From assembly GCF_039634785.1 (NCBI RefSeq), contig NZ_JBBIAB010000017.1:44747-108746 (forward strand): 64,000 nt of DNA. Reading direction: 5' to 3'. Shown piece by piece: positions 45,267 to 53,688 of the stretch. The notes beneath the pieces were generated by a model. It searched no databases, had not been told where the DNA came from, and was given only the letters and a program-made list of their open reading frames with translations. Position numbers and translations under genes: made by a program. The stretch's first letter is position 1. Every line of letters begins with the position of its first letter. This DNA comes from Tistrella mobilis. GTDB taxonomy: Bacteria; Pseudomonadota; Alphaproteobacteria; Tistrellales; Tistrellaceae.

Positions 45267-46934
45267 ATGCCGGACCATACGCGCCTTCAGGGCCGCGCAG
45301 ATTGTGTGCTGCCCGATCTTTTGGATCGCCGCGCCGCGGACACGCCCGATGCCGCCTTTGTCGTCTTCGCCGATGGCCAGGGTCGGCCGGAGCGCGAAGG
45401 CTGGAGCTATGCGGAGATGCGCGCCCGTGTCCGCGCCATGGCTGCCGCCCTCCAGTCTCTGGGGGTGAAGCCCCGCGACCGGGTGGTGGTCTGGCTGCCC
45501 AATGGCGGCCTGTACCTCACCGCCTGGTTCGCGATCAACTATGCCGGCGCGATCTATGTGCCGATCAACACCGCCTGTAAGGGTGGCATTCTGGAGCATG
45601 TGATCCGGGTGTCGGAGGCGCGGCTGGTGATCACCATCGCGGCGCTGGCCGACCGCCTGGTCGGCATCGACACCAGCGCCGTCGACCGGGTGGTCGTGGC
45701 CGATGCCGCCGATGCATCCGCTGCCGCGGCGCGGCTGCCCGCCGCCCGGGGGATCACCTGGCTGGGGGCCGACGCGCTGGAGAGCACGGCCTCCCCTGCC
45801 CCGCTCTCCGAACCGGTCGAGCCCTGGGACACCCAGTCGATCATCTACACCTCGGGCACCACCGGGCCATCCAAGGGCGTGCTGTCGAGCTATGCCCATC
45901 TGCATGCGATGGGCACGGCACTGGTCTCGGATCCGCGGCGGGTGCCGTTCCTGGGCGCCGGCGACCGGTTCATGGTCAATCTGCCGCTGTTCCATGTCGG
46001 CGGCACGGCCCCGGTCTATGCCATGCTGGCGCTGGGCGGCTCCATCGCGCTGGTCGAGGGCTTCGACACCAGGAGCTTCTGGCCAGCCGTCCGGCAGAGC
46101 GGCACCAGCTGCGTCATCCTGCTGGGGGTGATGGCGGCCTTCCTGCTGAAGGATCAGGGCGAGGGCGCGGCACGGGGCAGCCCCCTTGCCCATGTCATCG
46201 CCATTCCGCTGACCGAAGAGGCCATCGCCTTCCGCAGGCGCTTCGGCGTGACGCTGCATACGCTGTTCAATATGAGCGAGGTGTCCTGCCCGCTGATCGC
46301 GGAGGAAAACCCCGAGGTGGTGGCGAGCTGCGGCCGGCCGCGCGACGGGGTGGATGTGCGGCTGGTCGATGCCCATGACCGGGCGGTGGCACCGGGCGAG
46401 GTGGGCGAGCTGGTGATCCGCACCGACCTGCCCTGGCAGATGAGCCACGGCTATTCCGGCAATCCTGAGGCGACGGCCGCCGCCTGGCGCAATGGCTGGT
46501 TCCACACCGGTGATGCCTTCCGGGTGGATGATCAGGGCAACTGGTTCTTCGTCGACCGCTTCAAGGATTCGATCCGCCGCCGCGGCGAGAACGTCTCGTC
46601 CTTCGAGGTCGAGGCCGAAATCTGCGCCCATCCCGCCGTGCGCGAGGCGGCCGTGGTCGCCGTGCCGGCCGCCGACAGCGAGGACGAGATCCTGGTCGCG
46701 CTGTCGCTGGCCGAGGGTGCCAGCCTGGAGCCGGCGGCGCTGATCGATCATCTGCGCCCGCGGATGGCGCACTTCATGATCCCCCGTTATGTCCGTATGC
46801 TTGCGGACCTGCCCAAGACGCCCACGAACAAGGTCGAAAAGTACCTGATCCGCAAGGCGGGCGTCACGGCAGACACATGGGACCGCGAGGCCGCCGGCAT
46901 CGTGGTGAAACGCGACAAGATCGGGCAGTTCTGA
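45267..46934 (+). CDS. AMP-forming acyl-CoA synthetase (CaiC-like)
   Basis: A 555-residue adenylate-forming enzyme. The P-loop-like A3 motif IIYTSGTTGPSKGVLSSYAH lies near residues 193-212, GWFHTGDAFRVDDQGNWFFVDRFKDSIRRRGENVSS is the A7-A8 hinge region, and PKTPTNKVEKYLIRK near the end carries the catalytic A10 lysine. GGGAGG 6 nt upstream marks the ATG at 45267. It is 3 bp from the carboxylase gene, so the two work together: activation of a carboxylic acid to its CoA thioester and subsequent carboxylation. The acid is unknown. Confidence 0.9.
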   Translation: MPDHTRLQGRADCVLPDLLDRRAADTPDAAFVVFADGQGRPEREGWSYAEMRARVRAMAAALQSLGVKPRDRVVVWLPNGGLYLTAWFAINYAGAIYVPINTACKGGILEHVIRVSEARLVITIAALADRLVGIDTSAVDRVVVADAADASAAAARLPAARGITWLGADALESTASPAPLSEPVEPWDTQSIIYTSGTTGPSKGVLSSYAHLHAMGTALVSDPRRVPFLGAGDRFMVNLPLFHVGGTAPVYAMLALGGSIALVEGFDTRSFWPAVRQSGTSCVILLGVMAAFLLKDQGEGAARGSPLAHVIAIPLTEEAIAFRRRFGVTLHTLFNMSEVSCPLIAEENPEVVASCGRPRDGVDVRLVDAHDRAVAPGEVGELVIRTDLPWQMSHGYSGNPEATAAAWRNGWFHTGDAFRVDDQGNWFFVDRFKDSIRRRGENVSSFEVEAEICAHPAVREAAVVAVPAADSEDEILVALSLAEGASLEPAALIDHLRPRMAHFMIPRYVRMLADLPKTPTNKVEKYLIRKAGVTADTWDREAAGIVVKRDKIGQF

Positions 46935-46937
46935 CAG

Positions 46938-49900
46938 ATGACCTCCCCCTCCTCCCCCTCTTCTCCCCTCTTCCGCCGCATCCTGATCGCCAATCGCGGC
47001 GAGATCGCGATCCGGATCGCGCGCGCCGCCGCCGAGCTGGGCATTCCGACCGTGGCCGTGGCCCCGAAGGATGATGCCCGGTCGCTGCACACGCGCCGCG
47101 CCGATCAGGCGGTGGAACTGCCGGGCGTCGGTGCCGCCGCCTATCTGGACGGCCAGGCCGTGATCCGCGCGGCGCTGGAAACCGGCGCCGATGCGATCCA
47201 TCCGGGCTATGGCTTCCTGGCCGAGAATGCCGGCTTCGCCCGCGCCTGCGCCGAAGCGGGGCTGACCTTCATCGGCCCGAAGCCCGAAGCGCTGGACCTG
47301 TTCGGCGACAAGGGTGCCGCACGGCGGCTGGCGGCAGAGACCGGCGCGCCGCTGGCCCGCGGCACGGCCCATGCCACCACGGAAGACGAGGCCCGGCGCT
47401 TCCTGGAGAGCCTGGGCGACGGTGGCGCGATCATGATCAAGGCCGTGGCCGGCGGCGGCGGCCGCGGCATGCGGGTGGTGCGTGCGGCATCGGAGCTGGC
47501 CGAGGCCTGGACCCGGGCAGGCGCCGAGGCGCTGGGCGCCTTCGGCTCGGATGCGCTTTATGTGGAAGAGCTGATCCAGCCGGCGCGGCATCTGGAAATC
47601 CAGGTGCTGGGCGATCTGGGCGGGCGGGTGATCCATCTGCATGAACGCGAATGCAGCCTGCAGCGCCGGCATCAGAAGCTGGTGGAGATCGCGCCGCTGC
47701 CCGGCCTCGACCCGGCGTTGAAGGCGCGGATCGCCGAGACCGCGGTGGCGCTGGCCAGGGCCGGCGGCATCCACACGCTGTGCACCTTCGAATTCCTGAT
47801 CGACGGCCGCGACCCGACCGGGCAGCGCTTCGTGTTCATGGAGGCCAATCCGCGGCTGCAGGTGGAACACACCGTCACCGAAGAGGTGACGGGCGTCGAT
47901 CTGGTCCAGACCCAGATCGGGCTGGCGGCCGGGTTGAGCCTGGCCGAGCTGGGCCTGCGCGACGGCCGCCTGCCCGAGCCCGAGGGTGTGGCGGTGCAGC
48001 TGCGGATCAATATGGAGAAGATCGGCGCCGATGCCGTGGCCGTGCCCGCGGGCGGGGTGATTTCGGCCTTCGAGGTGCCGGGCGGGCGCGGTGTCCGGGT
48101 CGAGACCTTCGGCTATGCCGGCTATGCAACCTCGCCCCATTACGACTCGCTGCTGGCCAAGCTGATCGTGCATGTGCCGGGCAACCGGCTGGATCTGGCG
48201 CTGGACCGGGCCCGCCGGGCGCTGGCCGAATTCCGCATCGAGGGCGTGGCGACCAATATCGGTTTCCTGCAAAGCCTGATCGCCGACGAGGCGGTGCGCG
48301 CCGGGCGCTTCGACACCGGCTATATCGGCGCCCATGCCGCGCGGCTGGCCGAAACCGCCGACAGCCATCCGAAGCTCTGGGTGGAAAGCAGCGGCGGCGG
48401 GGCCCTGAAAGCAGCGAGCGGGCCGGTCGCCCCCGAGGGCACCGAGGCGGTGGCCGCCCCGATGACCGGCCGGGTGGTCGCGATCGAGGTGACGCCCGGC
48501 GATGTCGTCCGCCCCGGCACGGTGGTGGCGATCATCGAGGCGATGAAGATGGAACACACCATCACCGCGGGCCGGGCGGGCATCGTGCGCGCGCTGGCCG
48601 TGGCGGTGGACGAGACCGTCTATGGCGACCAGCCGGTGCTGTTCATCGAGCCGGGTGACTTCGAAGGCGCCGCGGAAGAGGAGACGGTCGAGGTCGATCT
48701 GGACCATATCCGCCCCGATCTGGCCGCGATCCTGGAGCTGCATGACGAGTTGACCGATGCCCGCCGGCCCGATGCGGTGGCGCGGCGGCGCAAGACCGGC
48801 CAGCGCACCGCGCGCGAGAATATCGAGGATCTGGCCGATCCCGGCAGCTTCATGGAATACGGCGCGCTGGCGCTCGCCGCCCAGCGCAGCCGCCATGATT
48901 ACGAGACGCTGAAGAAGATGAGCCCCGCCGACGGGCTGGTGGCGGGGGTGGGCTCGGTGAATGCCGGGCTGTTCGGGGCGGAGCGGGCGCGCTGCATGCT
49001 GCTCTCTTACGACTACACCGTGCTGGCCGGCACCCAGGGTTTCATGAACCACAAGAAGATGGACCGCATGTTCCATCTGGCCAATGACTGGGCGATGCCG
49101 CTGGTGGTGTTTGCCGAGGGCGGCGGCGGCCGGCCGGGCGATACCGACCATGTCGGCGTGGCGGGGCTGGACGTGCCGACCTTCAAGCTGCTGGCGCAGA
49201 TGAGCGGCAAGGCCCCGACGGTGGCCGTGGTCTCGGGCCGCTGCTTCGCCGGCAATGCCGCGATCGCGGGCGTCTGCGACGTGATCATCGCCACCCGCAA
49301 CGCCAATCTCGGCATGGGCGGCCCGGCCATGATCGAAGGCGGCGGACTTGGCGTCTACAAGCCTGAAGAGGTCGGGCCGATGGATGTTCAGGTGCCGAAC
49401 GGCGTGGTCGACATCCTGGTCGAGGACGAGGCCGAGGCGGTCGCCGCCGCGAAGAAATACCTGTCCTATTTCCAGGGGCCGGTGGCCGACTGGGCGGCGG
49501 CCGATCAGCGGCAACTGCGCAACGCCATCCCCGAAAACCGGCTGCGCGCCTATGACGTGCGCAAGGTGATCGAGCTGGTCGCGGACACGGGTTCGGTGCT
49601 CGAACTCCGGCCCGATTACGGCATCGGCATCATCACCGCCCTGATCCGGATCGAAGGCCGGCCGATGGGCCTGTTCGCCAACAATCCCCGCCATCTGGGC
49701 GGCGCGATCGACGGCGAGGCGGCCGAGAAGGCCGCGCGCTTCCTGGATCTCTGCGAGGCACATGGCCTGCCGGTGCTGTCGCTCTGCGACACGCCGGGCT
49801 TCATGGTCGGCCCCGATGCCGAGAAGACCGCGCTGGTCAGGCGGGTGTCGCGGATGTTCGTGGGCGGCGCCAATATGACCGTGCCGATGTTCACCATCGT

Positions 49901-50270
49901 GCTGCGCAAGGGCTATGGCCTGGGTGCCCAGGCGATGGCCGGCGGCAACATGCTCTCCCCCGCCTTCACCGTGTCGTGGCCGACCGGCGAGTTCGGCGGC
50001 ATGGGGCTGGAAGGGGCCGTGCGCCTGGGCTATCGCCGCGATCTTGAAGCCATCGCCGACCCGGCGGAGCGCGATGCGCTCTACCGCAAGCTGGTCGATG
50101 CGCTCTATGCCAAGGGCAAGGCGTCGAACATGGCGGCCTTCCTTGAAATCGACGGCGTGATCGACCCTGCCGCCAGCCGCGACTGGGTGCGGCGCGGCCT
50201 CGACGGCTTCCCGGTGCCGCCGGCACCGGCGGCAGGCGGCAAGCGGCGGCCCTTCATCGCCACGCGCTGA
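46938..50270 (+). CDS. fused biotin-dependent acyl-CoA carboxylase (BC-BCCP-CT)
   Basis: An 1110-residue single-chain carboxylase. Residues about 12-455 are biotin carboxylase (RRILIANRGEIAIRI, GGGGRGMRVV, EANPRLQVEHTVTEEVTG). The biotin carrier domain follows with the biotinylation site EAMKMEH, Lys537. From about 600 to the end is a carboxyltransferase of beta plus alpha type (ARENIEDLADPGSFMEYG, CMLLSYDYTVLAGTQGFMNHKK, GGNMLSPAFTVSWPTGEFGGMGLEGAV). ATP and bicarbonate charge biotin, which then carboxylates an acyl-CoA. The fusion of all functions in one chain is seen in some alphaproteobacteria and actinobacteria. It follows the acyl-CoA synthetase by 3 bp. Confidence 0.93.
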   Translation: MTSPSSPSSPLFRRILIANRGEIAIRIARAAAELGIPTVAVAPKDDARSLHTRRADQAVELPGVGAAAYLDGQAVIRAALETGADAIHPGYGFLAENAGFARACAEAGLTFIGPKPEALDLFGDKGAARRLAAETGAPLARGTAHATTEDEARRFLESLGDGGAIMIKAVAGGGGRGMRVVRAASELAEAWTRAGAEALGAFGSDALYVEELIQPARHLEIQVLGDLGGRVIHLHERECSLQRRHQKLVEIAPLPGLDPALKARIAETAVALARAGGIHTLCTFEFLIDGRDPTGQRFVFMEANPRLQVEHTVTEEVTGVDLVQTQIGLAAGLSLAELGLRDGRLPEPEGVAVQLRINMEKIGADAVAVPAGGVISAFEVPGGRGVRVETFGYAGYATSPHYDSLLAKLIVHVPGNRLDLALDRARRALAEFRIEGVATNIGFLQSLIADEAVRAGRFDTGYIGAHAARLAETADSHPKLWVESSGGGALKAASGPVAPEGTEAVAAPMTGRVVAIEVTPGDVVRPGTVVAIIEAMKMEHTITAGRAGIVRALAVAVDETVYGDQPVLFIEPGDFEGAAEEETVEVDLDHIRPDLAAILELHDELTDARRPDAVARRRKTGQRTARENIEDLADPGSFMEYGALALAAQRSRHDYETLKKMSPADGLVAGVGSVNAGLFGAERARCMLLSYDYTVLAGTQGFMNHKKMDRMFHLANDWAMPLVVFAEGGGGRPGDTDHVGVAGLDVPTFKLLAQMSGKAPTVAVVSGRCFAGNAAIAGVCDVIIATRNANLGMGGPAMIEGGGLGVYKPEEVGPMDVQVPNGVVDILVEDEAEAVAAAKKYLSYFQGPVADWAAADQRQLRNAIPENRLRAYDVRKVIELVADTGSVLELRPDYGIGIITALIRIEGRPMGLFANNPRHLGGAIDGEAAEKAARFLDLCEAHGLPVLSLCDTPGFMVGPDAEKTALVRRVSRMFVGGANMTVPMFTIVLRKGYGLGAQAMAGGNMLSPAFTVSWPTGEFGGMGLEGAVRLGYRRDLEAIADPAERDALYRKLVDALYAKGKASNMAAFLEIDGVIDPAASRDWVRRGLDGFPVPPAPAAGGKRRPFIATR

Positions 50271-50374
50271 GCCGAAAGACTCCCGGCCGGCGATGCCCGC
50301 AAAGACGGGCACACCGGCCCTCCCCCCCAACGACCATCCCCGGCGCAAAGACCGGGATCGGGAGGAAAAATCAC

Positions 50375-51589
50375 ATGCGCAGGATATCAAAACCCGCCGC
50401 GGGGCTCGCGGCGGCACTGGCGGTGCTGTGCCAGATGGCCGAGGTGCAGGCAGCGGATGCCGTCAAGATCGGCGTGCTGACCGACATGTCGTCGGTCTAT
50501 TCGGATTTCGGCGGCAAGGGATCGGTGATCGCGGCCGAACTCGCGATCGAGGATGCCGGCGGCAAGGTGCTGGGCCAGCCGGTCGGTCTGGTGTCGGCCG
50601 ATCATCAGAACAAGGCCGATATCGGCGTCACCGCGGCGCTGAAATGGTTCGACGACGAGGGCGTGCAGGCGCTGTTCGACGTGTCGAATTCCGGCATCTC
50701 GCTGGCGCTTCAGGACGTGATCATGAAGCGCGACAAAATCGCGGTGTTCTCGGGCGCCAACAACAAGAGCCTGACCGGCGACAAATGCACCACCAATGGC
50801 CTGATCTGGGGCTATGACGGCTATGCGCTGGCCAAGGGCAATGTCGAGGGCATCTTCAAGAGCAATCCCGGCAGTTCCTGGTTCTTCCTGACCGTCGACT
50901 ATGCCTCGGGCCATGGGCTGGAAGGCGACACGATCAGCGTGATCGAGAAGATGGGCGGCACGGTGAAGGGTGCGGTGCGCTTTCCGCTCGGCACCAATGA
51001 TTTCAGCTCTTTCCTGCTTCAGGCGCAGGGCTCGGGCGCAGACGTGATCGCGCTGGTGGCCGGTGGGTCGGATGTCCGCAACATGATCAAACAGGCGGAT
51101 GAATTCGGCATCGCCCAGGCCGGCCAGCGGATCGCGCCCCTGTTCTTCACCGTCAACGACATCCAGGGTCTGGGCCTCGATGCCACCCGGGGCATGCCGG
51201 TGGTGGCCGATTTCTATTGGGACCAGACCGACGGCACCCGCGCCTTCGCCGAGCGCTTCAAGGCCCGCCACGGCAAGGTGCCGACCGATGTGCAGGCGAC
51301 CGTCTACAGCTCGGTCCTGCATTATCTGAAGGCGGTGGAGGCCGCAGGCACCACCCGGACCCAGGCGGTGCTGGCGAAGATGAAGGCGATGCCGGTCAAC
51401 GACTTCATGACCGACGGCGCCACCATCCGCGCCGACGGGCGGCTGATGCGCGACATGTATTACTTCGAGGTCAAGAGCCCGGCGGAGTCCAAATATCCGC
51501 TCGACTATCTGGCCCAGAAGACCACCATCCCCGGTGCCGAGGCCTACCGTCCGGCGGCGGAAAGCGACTGCCCGCTGCTGAAGCCGTGA
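50375..51589 (+). CDS. branched-chain amino acid-type ABC transporter substrate-binding protein
   Basis: A 404-residue periplasmic binding protein of the LivJ/Peripla_BP_6 family with a signal peptide (MRRISKPAAGLAAALAVLCQ to VQAADA). KIGVLTDMSSVYSDFGGKGSVIAAELAIEDAGGKVLG is the family opening, followed by VQALFDVSNSGISLAL and SWFFLTVDYASGHGLEGD. GGGAGG precedes the ATG. No permease or ATPase is near, so this is an orphan binding protein. Its place after the acyl-CoA synthetase and carboxylase suggests it captures the acid those enzymes degrade. Confidence 0.9.
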   Translation: MRRISKPAAGLAAALAVLCQMAEVQAADAVKIGVLTDMSSVYSDFGGKGSVIAAELAIEDAGGKVLGQPVGLVSADHQNKADIGVTAALKWFDDEGVQALFDVSNSGISLALQDVIMKRDKIAVFSGANNKSLTGDKCTTNGLIWGYDGYALAKGNVEGIFKSNPGSSWFFLTVDYASGHGLEGDTISVIEKMGGTVKGAVRFPLGTNDFSSFLLQAQGSGADVIALVAGGSDVRNMIKQADEFGIAQAGQRIAPLFFTVNDIQGLGLDATRGMPVVADFYWDQTDGTRAFAERFKARHGKVPTDVQATVYSSVLHYLKAVEAAGTTRTQAVLAKMKAMPVNDFMTDGATIRADGRLMRDMYYFEVKSPAESKYPLDYLAQKTTIPGAEAYRPAAESDCPLLKP

Positions 51590-51695
51590 CCGGACCGGCG
51601 TCCCGGTCCGGCCCGGTGATTTCGGGCTGGGCCGGCGCGCCGGACGGGGCTATGGTCCAGGCGCTGAACGATGTTCGAAACATGGTAAGAGGGTG

Positions 51696-52475
51696 ATGGC
51701 GAGCCAGGAGAACGACAACCGAACATCGGCGCCAAAACCTGCGCGCACCCGCAAGACGAGCACCGCCGCCCCGCGCCGCCGCCGCCAGGGCCGGCCGCCG
51801 CTGGGCGATGCCGGGCCCGATGCCACCCGCAACGCCCTGCTCGATGCCGCCACGAAACTGTTCGCGCGGCTTGGCTACGAGCCGGTGACCACCGGCGCGA
51901 TCGCGGCCGAGGCGGGGGTGACGCAGTCGATCGTGCATTACCATTTCGGCTCGAAGCAGAAGATCTGGGAGGCGGCGATCGACCGGCTGATGGCCGAACG
52001 CATCGCCTTCTATGAGAACCTCGTCGAAAAACCCGGCGGCATGGACCCGCTGACCCGACTGAAACTGCTGACCAAGGGCCTGGTCTATGCCAACGCCCAC
52101 AACCCCGATTTCGCCCGGGTGACGGTGCACGAGGGCTCGGTGCCGGGCGACCGCATGCACTGGCTGGTGGAAAGCTATATGAAAACCGCCTTCGACAAGT
52201 TCGAAGGCGCGATCCGCGACGCCATGGCGGCCGGCGCCATCCGCGAGATGCCGCTGCGCGACGTGACCCTGATCATCGTCTTCGGCGCCTCGCTGATCTT
52301 CACCTTCTCGGGCATGATCGAGCGCATGTACGGCACCCCGCTGACCGACCCCGAGGCCGCGACCTCTTATGCCGACAGCTTCATCGACATCGTGTTCAAC
52401 GGGCTGAAACCGGATGGCGCACCGGGGGCGGCGCCGCTGCCGTTTCGGGTGCCGGGGCAGCCGGCGCAGGGATGA
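51696..52475 (+). CDS. TetR/AcrR-family transcriptional regulator
   Basis: A 259-residue TetR-type repressor. A 45-residue basic, Pro/Arg-rich N-terminal tail precedes the helix-turn-helix (ALLDAATKLFARLGYEPVTTGAIAAEAGVTQSIVHYHFGSKQKIWEAAI). The C-terminal ligand domain is helical. The ATG at 51696 or the GTG at 51693 may be used; AAGAGG is very close. Being last in the plus-strand run after the synthetase, carboxylase and binding protein, it is likely the local repressor, with an acyl-CoA as possible effector. Confidence 0.9.
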   Translation: MASQENDNRTSAPKPARTRKTSTAAPRRRRQGRPPLGDAGPDATRNALLDAATKLFARLGYEPVTTGAIAAEAGVTQSIVHYHFGSKQKIWEAAIDRLMAERIAFYENLVEKPGGMDPLTRLKLLTKGLVYANAHNPDFARVTVHEGSVPGDRMHWLVESYMKTAFDKFEGAIRDAMAAGAIREMPLRDVTLIIVFGASLIFTFSGMIERMYGTPLTDPEAATSYADSFIDIVFNGLKPDGAPGAAPLPFRVPGQPAQG

Positions 52476-52489
52476 CGGGCCGTTCAGAA

Positions 52490-52711
52490 TCAGACGTCGT
52501 CTGCCACCACCACCCGCCGGCGCGGCCGCTTCGCGCCGTGTCGCGGCCCCCGGCAGAGCGCACAGGAACATGGCCGGCAATGCGTCGCCGCGTTGCGCCC
52601 GACCGCACGCGCGGAAAACCCCTGCGGATCCGTATCGGGAAACCACAGCGCCATAATCCGCCGCGCCTTCGCCTTGCGGCGTTCGACATCATGCCGGCGT
52701 CGGGCACGCAT
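52490..52711 (-). CDS. small basic Cys-rich conserved protein
   Basis: A 73-residue protein beginning MRARRRHDVERRKAKARRIM, with a cluster of cysteines in THCRPCSCALCRGPRH and a very basic tail. It matches in outline a widespread small bacterial family with an N-terminal RRRHD..R.KA.AR stretch and a CxCxxCxNPRR motif; here the NP is replaced by GP. A GGGAGG site 7 nt upstream of the ATG supports it. The Cys cluster suggests zinc binding. Function unknown. It is convergent with the TetR gene. Confidence 0.75.
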   Translation of the reverse strand: MRARRRHDVERRKAKARRIMALWFPDTDPQGFSARAVGRNAATHCRPCSCALCRGPRHGAKRPRRRVVVADDV

Positions 52712-52824
52712 GGCGGTGCCTCCCTGGTGGCTGAGGTGGCGCTGGCCGGGCCTCTGAGGAGAGCCCCCGTCACCCGGCATTCATTTCGGATCCCGTACTG
52801 ACCGGCATCCGTCAAACATTTATA

Positions 52825-53000
52825 CGTCATTCCGGCGAAGGCCGGAATCCAGGTTCGTCCCCGCATGAAGAACGCCGAACGACCTGACGCCGACCCCGAT
52901 CGAGGGCTCCACCTCAGTGGCTGACGGCGCGGTCCCCACAGATGATCCCTGTCCATTCCCGTAAAGACCCACCTGGATCCCGGCCTTCGCCGGGATGACG
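52825..53000. repeat. MITE-like inverted-repeat element (divergent copy)
   Basis: The element starts CGTCATTCCGGCGAAGGCCG and ends with the inverted version CGGCCTTCGCCGGGATGACG. Each terminal repeat is itself palindromic. The interior contains GTCCATTCCCGT and CACCTGGATCC, also found inside the copies at 59271-60545, so these belong to one family although the ends differ by GC-to-CG changes. No coding sequence is inside, consistent with a non-autonomous element. Confidence 0.75.
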
Positions 53001-53087
53001 GGATTTTCTTTCAGAGACAATCGGTTGGGCCTGATTGTGCTTCAGGCAGATGAGCGGGCTGACGCAGCGGCCCCTTCACAGGGGGCG

Positions 53088-53381
53088 CTCTCGATCCACG
53101 CACCCGCAAGGGGTGCGACGATGATCCGCTGGGCTGCCAAGAACCTCACTCAGGTTTCAATCCACGCACCCGCGAGGGGTGCGACACGATATCCCAGGGG
53201 GTATATGTGCCGCTGAGGAGTTTCAATCCACGCACCCGCGAGGGGTGCGACCAACACCGCGTCCGCCCATGCCCAGCGGAGTCCGTTTCAATCCACGCAC
53301 CCGCGAGGGGTGCGACGCGACATCCTCAGCCGTGCAAAGCTCGGGCGCAGTTTCAATCCACGCACCCGCGAGGGGTGCGAC
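53088..53381 (-). CRISPR. CRISPR array 1, type I-C-like repeats, five repeats, four spacers
   Basis: Repeats of 32 bp (on the plus strand starting GTTTCAATCCACGCACCCGC and ending GAGGGGTGCGAC) lie at 53088, 53154, 53220, 53285 and 53350. Spacers are 34, 34, 33 and 33 bp. The leftmost repeat has four mismatches and is the degenerate trailer end; the leader is therefore on the right and transcription runs leftwards on the minus strand. In that sense the repeat ends GTGGATTGAAAC, typical of type I-C. No cas gene is adjacent. Confidence 0.97.
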
Positions 53382-53560
53382 CCACCCCCTTTTAATACCC
53401 TGATTCGACACTGGAAAAAAGCCGATTTGCGCGAACCTCCAGGGGTACCATGCTGATGCATGTGTGCCGCGTCATGGAAAATTCTTATCTATTTGAAAAG
53501 TAAAGGAAAACTCTCTGCGCGAACCTCCCGGGGATTTTACGGGAGCTTGGGGTTCGCGTA
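53382..53560 (-). promoter_or_regulatory. CRISPR leader, type I-C-like
   Basis: The 180 bp right of array 1 are AT-rich with runs such as TATCTATTTGAAAAGTAAAG. The motif TGCGCGAACCTCC occurs twice (near 53428 and 53517), and the second copy forms a stem with CGGGAG and GGGTTCGCG to its right. Paired GGTTCGCG boxes around an AT-rich core are, from my knowledge, typical of type I-C leaders. It would carry the promoter for the array and the integration signals. Confidence 0.75.
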
Positions 53561-53688
53561 AAGGGCCGGTTCGGGACGATTCAGTCTGGCATCTGATGAC
53601 AAACTGATCGTCCTGTATGGCGGATTATCGATCCGGGAGGACAGGGCCATCCTACCGGCCGAGATGTCCTTCCGCTCCGGAGTTCGCC

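Noticed and set aside
45213..50417. A 1734-codon open frame on the minus strand
   Set aside because: It lies antisense to the acyl-CoA synthetase and carboxylase genes, is His/Gly/Arg-rich low-complexity and has no domain; it is a GC-rich codon-position shadow.
53388..53688. Possible cas genes next to array 1
   Set aside because: No frame of suitable length or motif exists between the leader and the MFS gene.
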